Source: Chloroflexota bacterium | GTDB taxonomy: Bacteria > Chloroflexota > UBA11872 > VXOZ01 | Assembly (NCBI GenBank): GCA_958295775.1 | Contig: CATQHC010000009.1 | Span: 682,001-746,000 of the forward strand | Length of the DNA: 64,000 bases | Reading direction: 5' to 3' | Shown here: positions 60,767-64,000 of the stretch, piece after piece | Layout of the letters: the number at the start of each line of letters is the position of its first letter | How positions within the stretch are numbered: the stretch's first letter is position 1 | Program-made: the position numbers and the translations under genes | Notes under the pieces: generated by a model | Database searches by the model: none | What the model saw: the letters and a program-made list of their open reading frames with translations, nothing else | Told to the model about the DNA's origin: nothing

Positions 60767-60796
60767 CAACGCAGGTCTGTGACCTGCGTTACCGGT
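60767..60796. repeat. R2 palindrome, extended stem
   Basis: AACGCAGGTC pairs with GACCTGCGTT around TGT, then ACCGGT. The GG/CC position differs from other copies in both arms, so pairing is preserved. Confidence 0.7.
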
Positions 60797-60846
60797 CATC
60801 AAGCCGCTGCTTGGCTTACTACCGTTGGGCCTCTTCCGCTGCCGCG

Positions 60847-60874
60847 ACGCAGGTTACAAACCTGCACTACCGGT
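60847..60874. repeat. R2 palindrome
   Basis: ACGCAGGTTACAAACCTGCA followed by CTACCGGT. Shares ACCGGT with the previous copy. Confidence 0.65.
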
Positions 60875-60893
60875 CAGCGGGCTGCTGCTTGGC

Positions 60894-62135
60894 CTATAGC
60901 CAGTGGGTGACCGGCCATAGGGTTGCCGACCGCGTAAACGGCGCGTCAAGCAGGGCATCTGTCTCCGCAATTGGATCGTGGCCGTAGCGCCGCAGAAACT
61001 CTGCCTCGATCTGTTCCTCCACTGCCGTTGGCGCGCCCAGCGGCAAATCGACCCACGTGTTGCCGCGGTCGGCGCTCTCGCGCACCGCCAGGCAGAGCTC
61101 GTAGTCCCGCAATCCGCCGGCCACGCCGTATTGGGGCTGCGCACCTTCCGTGATCGCAGTGTGGAAGCTGGTTAAGATGTCCGCCTTGGAAGCGTCATCT
61201 TGCGAGCCGATCCCGTATTGTGCGTAAGGATTCCGCCACACTACGGGCGGATCGGTGGCGACGGAGAGGGAATGAACCACCGTCTCACCGCTGTTTTCTG
61301 AACAATGCTCCTCAAACGGGTACGTGAGCGACTGCCCCTCTGTGTATCGCACCAAGACCTCGCGGCTCAGGTTGCCCTTAGTCCCCTCGATCTCCCAGCC
61401 GATGGGGAATGTGATGTGCGTAGCAGGAAACACACGCGGCGGCTTTTCAAAGAGGCATGCGACGCCGTTCGCGAATTCGATCACTCCCGAATCCCATTTC
61501 AAGGAACGTTCCGGCTCGCCGCCGTAGGCCGTATAGGGCTCGGTCGGTACCTCGCCGCAGTAGCCGAGCACGCGCGCGGCCGGCGCGTCGATCAGAGCGC
61601 GAATGCCGCTAAAGCCATGGTATTGACCCGTCTGGTACCAGAGCCGGGCGTGGGTCACGTCGCCAATCAGGCCGGCGTCGATTATCTGCCGCTTCAGCCG
61701 CTCTTTGGGCCAGAGCCACACCTGTTCCGCCACTTCCCACAGGACGCCGTTTTCCCGGCAGGTCTCCGCGATGGCATTGGCATGCCGACGCGTGAGCGCG
61801 ACCGGTATCTCGGTAAGAACGTGGCAGCCGTGACGGGCCGCGGTGAGCGCCATGACGACGTGGGAGTCTTTCGGCGTCAGACTGAGGACCACGTCAGGCT
61901 TTTCGTTGGCAAAAAGCGTACGCACGTCGGCATAGCGCCCGGCAACACCATATTGCGCACCCACTTGGTCAAGGGTGTCAGCATTGCGGTCGCAGATCGC
62001 GGCCAACACATAGTGGTCGGTGAGGCGGGCGATGGTCGCCAAGAACTGCCGTGCCCGCGAACCGGGGTCCGCGCCGACGCCCAGCACGGCAATGCGAAGT
62101 TTACCCTCTTTGCCCGAAGGTGCGCGCACTGTCAT
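60894..62135 (-). CDS. Gfo/Idh/MocA-like protein lacking the usual catalytic lysine
   Basis: 413 residues. IAVLGVGADPGSRARQFLATI is the cofactor loop, and VVLSLTPKDSHVVMAL follows. In place of EKP the sequence reads LTEIPVALTRRHANAI, so the Lys is Ile here. The C-terminal domain is long (GLKWDSGVIEFANG..., about 150-410). It may bind NAD without redox chemistry, or use another base. Its start overlaps the end of the upstream gene by 4 bases (ATGA). Confidence 0.85.
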   Translation of the reverse strand: MTVRAPSGKEGKLRIAVLGVGADPGSRARQFLATIARLTDHYVLAAICDRNADTLDQVGAQYGVAGRYADVRTLFANEKPDVVLSLTPKDSHVVMALTAARHGCHVLTEIPVALTRRHANAIAETCRENGVLWEVAEQVWLWPKERLKRQIIDAGLIGDVTHARLWYQTGQYHGFSGIRALIDAPAARVLGYCGEVPTEPYTAYGGEPERSLKWDSGVIEFANGVACLFEKPPRVFPATHITFPIGWEIEGTKGNLSREVLVRYTEGQSLTYPFEEHCSENSGETVVHSLSVATDPPVVWRNPYAQYGIGSQDDASKADILTSFHTAITEGAQPQYGVAGGLRDYELCLAVRESADRGNTWVDLPLGAPTAVEEQIEAEFLRRYGHDPIAETDALLDAPFTRSATLWPVTHWL

Positions 62136-63064
62136 TCGCCGCCCGTCTCAGCCAGAAATGCCGCGTAGTGCTCCAAGGGTTGCGAGAACGTCTCGTCAAG
62201 CTCGGTGACCACCAGCCGCGCCCGCGCTGTGCGTTCAACACCCGGTTCCAGCGTGCCGCCGAAGAGCGACAGATAGAGCGGATTGTGCTTGTGGAAGCGG
62301 TCCCGCGCGTCGGGACTGTCGTAGCCGCTCGACACCGCAAAGCAATCATCAGGCCGGGACATGAGCACGGCGGCCACGCGCTGCTGGCGGTCGGCCTGGA
62401 AGCACACCGGCAGCTTGTACCGTCGCATCGGCGAGAAGCGGGCAATATCCCGCCAACGGCCGTCCACGCTGATGCCCACGGCGTCTTCATCGCGCGGATA
62501 GGCCAGCACGCCGCCGCGAAAGACCGGGTTCACGTTTACGGGCGCAAGCTCCGGTTCATCGGCATAGAGGCCCGGCTCATCCTCAAGCTCGAATCTATCG
62601 CGGGCCAAGTAGACGTGGGGTACGTGCACGGGATCGAAGTAGCACGCCAGCAAGGCCTCGAAATCATGGGCGATTGCGTTAGGCGTAACAGTCACGGTCA
62701 TGTCAATCGTGGCCGGTTCCACGATCTCGTAGCGAATGGCCATCTCAGGATGCGTCGGCGCTTGCAGTGCCCAGCGCAGCGTCACGCTGCTTGCGTCCGC
62801 TTCCACGTGGCGCTCGCCCTGGCGCGGATTGCCGAGGTCGCTATCCATGCCGGTCGCGGCCCCGCCCGCCGGATCGCGGTGCATGAAGCGGTACAGGTTC
62901 AGTATGGCGTACAACGGGTGCACGAATTCAATGCCGGTGGCCTTATGCACTAAGTGCGTCAGGCCGTGATGCGGGAATTCATTGCCGGGGCGCAGAACGC
63001 CCTGAATCTCGTCCGTCTCGAAGGCATAGACTTTTTCTTCTGCGCGGTAGTCCAGAGTGGCCAT
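62132..63064 (-). CDS. Uncharacterised protein, possibly a mutarotase-like sandwich
   Basis: 310 residues, no signal peptide. The beginning (DEIQGVLRPGNEFPHHGLTHLVHKATG) and long run of alternating hydrophobic strands (VTLRWALQAPTHPEMAIRYEIVEPATIDMTVTVTPN) suggest a large beta-sandwich like aldose 1-epimerases or DUF6807 proteins. A cluster of histidines and an aromatic patch (FPHHGL, HNPLYLSLFGG) may form a sugar site. I cannot name the family. Translationally coupled to the following Gfo/Idh/MocA gene. Confidence 0.65.
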   Translation of the reverse strand: MATLDYRAEEKVYAFETDEIQGVLRPGNEFPHHGLTHLVHKATGIEFVHPLYAILNLYRFMHRDPAGGAATGMDSDLGNPRQGERHVEADASSVTLRWALQAPTHPEMAIRYEIVEPATIDMTVTVTPNAIAHDFEALLACYFDPVHVPHVYLARDRFELEDEPGLYADEPELAPVNVNPVFRGGVLAYPRDEDAVGISVDGRWRDIARFSPMRRYKLPVCFQADRQQRVAAVLMSRPDDCFAVSSGYDSPDARDRFHKHNPLYLSLFGGTLEPGVERTARARLVVTELDETFSQPLEHYAAFLAETGGE

Positions 63065-63287
63065 CTGCCAGTTTTCCTTTCGCGGTCAGGCATGCCGGCG
63101 AGCGCGCTCGTCTGGCAGCACGCTGCGGTTCAACAGTAGCACATCCCTGTGGCGCCACTCCCAAGCCGCAACCTGGGCGTGCCACAAGGTAAGGGCAAGA
63201 AATCCTCCAACTCAAGCGCTCACTTGAGGGACGTTCCAAACTTACACAAGCTGTCTTTCAGTCAAGATTGGCGCCCCAAGTGTCGTC

Positions 63288-63320
63288 CCGGAGCTACGGG
63301 GTACTCTCCCGTAGCTCCGG
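63288..63320. terminator. Perfect 13-bp hairpin between solute-binding protein and downstream genes
   Basis: CCGGAGCTACGGG (63288-63300) pairs exactly with CCCGTAGCTCCGG (63308-63320), loop GTACTCT. 80 bases after the solute-binding protein stop. Such hairpins often stabilise the abundant binding-protein mRNA and limit read-through. The rest of the gap (63065-63399) shows nothing else. Confidence 0.55.
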
Positions 63321-63399
63321 AAACTCGCCCCAGAGTAGTGGTGTACGGGATGAACCTTGGGGAAGAGTTCTGCGCTGCCGGTCTATGACGTTGCGGTTT

Positions 63400-64000
63400 C
63401 TACGAAGTAGCGGCGTCGAAGAGCGCATTCGTCTCCGCCGCCATGTTTTTCAGGCCTTCCTCCACGCCAACGGTTCCGGCAAAGATCTCAGGCGCCCAAA
63501 CGCCCATGGGACCAAGCATCTCGCCCCACGAGACGACGTCGTGCGTGGGCAAGTTGGTAGTCCACTGGAACATCTCGAACGCGGCTATCCGGTTCGCGGG
63601 CCCGTCGGTGACCTCGGGATCGTAGTAGAGTTGCGCGGAGTCATCGCGCGCCGGCCGCAACACGTCTGCCCTAGCCAGGATGTCCTGGGAATCCTTGGTC
63701 ATCATATTGGCGAAAACGCCCCACGCCTGGTCGGGGGACTTGGAGTTGGTGTTCATACACCAGCCGACAATGTTGGTGGTGCCGCCCGGGTTGCCGGTGT
63801 TGGGCGAAGCAGCCACGTAGCCGTAGTCCCAGGTGAAACCGGAGCCGGGCCACGCCTCGTTCAGGAACTTGACGTTATTTGATGCCGCCGTCCAAAGGAC
63901 GACTTGGCCGCTGCCAAAGAGGGCAAAACGACCGCCGCGGCCCGCCATGCCTTGGCTCAGGTCAGCAATCTGGTCGCGGGACGGCGAAACGCGATGCTTG
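63400..64000 (-). CDS. Extracellular solute-binding protein, C-terminal part (cut by window edge)
   Basis: About 200 residues remain in frame to the edge (KHRVSPSRDQIADLSQGMAG...). The segment GYVAASPNTGNPGGTTNIVGWCMNTNSKSPDQAWGVFANM and the closing FAGTVGVEEGLKNMAAETNALF follow the C-lobe of family-1 solute-binding proteins. The start of the gene and any signal peptide lie outside the window. It heads the sugar-oxidation gene run on the minus strand, consistent with import of the substrate of those enzymes. Confidence 0.8.
   Translation of the reverse strand, partial: KHRVSPSRDQIADLSQGMAGRGGRFALFGSGQVVLWTAASNNVKFLNEAWPGSGFTWDYGYVAASPNTGNPGGTTNIVGWCMNTNSKSPDQAWGVFANMMTKDSQDILARADVLRPARDDSAQLYYDPEVTDGPANRIAAFEMFQWTTNLPTHDVVSWGEMLGPMGVWAPEIFAGTVGVEEGLKNMAAETNALFDAATS

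Larger units (their letters stand above)
60575..60893. other. Intergenic region with three R2 palindromes
   Basis: R2 copies at 60692-60714, 60767-60796 and 60847-60874, spaced about 78 bases apart. No gene is seen between the SDR start and the oxidoreductase 3' end. Confidence 0.6.

Overview
The window reads as a chromosomal segment of a GC-rich, free-living or host-associated bacterium, most likely a Chloroflexota member. This rests on gene content only: secreted lipoproteins with long Thr/Pro linkers, a DapL-type aminotransferase with DapF, many family-1 solute-binding proteins, hydantoinase genes, and many Gfo/Idh/MocA oxidoreductases. No rRNA or tRNA gene and no CRISPR array was recognised by eye, and no complete mobile element.

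Layout. 1-6.6 kb: the start of dapL (minus, cut by the edge), a VWA/TolB-propeller lipoprotein, a divergent NHL-repeat secreted protein, a methyltransferase-like protein and a tandem trio of related small lipoproteins. 7-17.4 kb: hyuA-hyuB, dapF with a DUF5808 membrane protein, miaA overlapping a 54-bp-repeat coiled-coil gene, an SDR and a sugar epimerase, then rluB-cmk. 17.5-25.2 kb: a small acidic protein behind a good promoter, a UshA-like lipoprotein, a CxxC membrane protein, a methyltransferase, and a MauE/MauD-like pair with a Tat-exported Cys-rich protein next to a solute-binding lipoprotein. 25.3-36.1 kb: accessory genes (MDR dehydrogenase, CocE hydrolase, DUF2442, HsdR-N-like nuclease, PmoA/DUF6807, a solute-binding protein, an HhH-GPD-like protein fused in translation to a DegT aminotransferase).

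36.4-39.2 kb holds the most striking module: a regulator with a CarH-type cobalamin-binding region (Wx9EH and ExHxxG signatures) joined to a C-terminal XRE helix-turn-helix. It is divergent from a duplicated-FAS1 lipoprotein across an AT-rich, repeat-bearing promoter region, followed by a tiny ORF with a strong ribosome binding site and a DUF378 membrane protein. 40.1-47.6 kb is the conserved nusA-ylxR-infB-rbfA-nrnA-truB-ribF operon, with a leader hairpin but no rimP. 47.8-52 kb: an ABC exporter and three paralogous two-helix membrane proteins.

52-64 kb is a sugar-catabolic island: four Gfo/Idh/MocA oxidoreductases, a TIM-barrel epimerase, a sulfatase, an SDR, a protein of unknown function and the C-terminal part of another solute-binding protein. 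It surrounds a frameshifted REP-associated transposase flanked by its probable REP palindromes.

Intergenic space, especially after 22 kb, is packed with at least seven families of short palindromic or dispersed repeats. One copy sits in frame inside a gene (31.3 kb). Start codons were chosen from Shine-Dalgarno spacing and family alignment from memory; all functional calls come from reading translations, without database searches.
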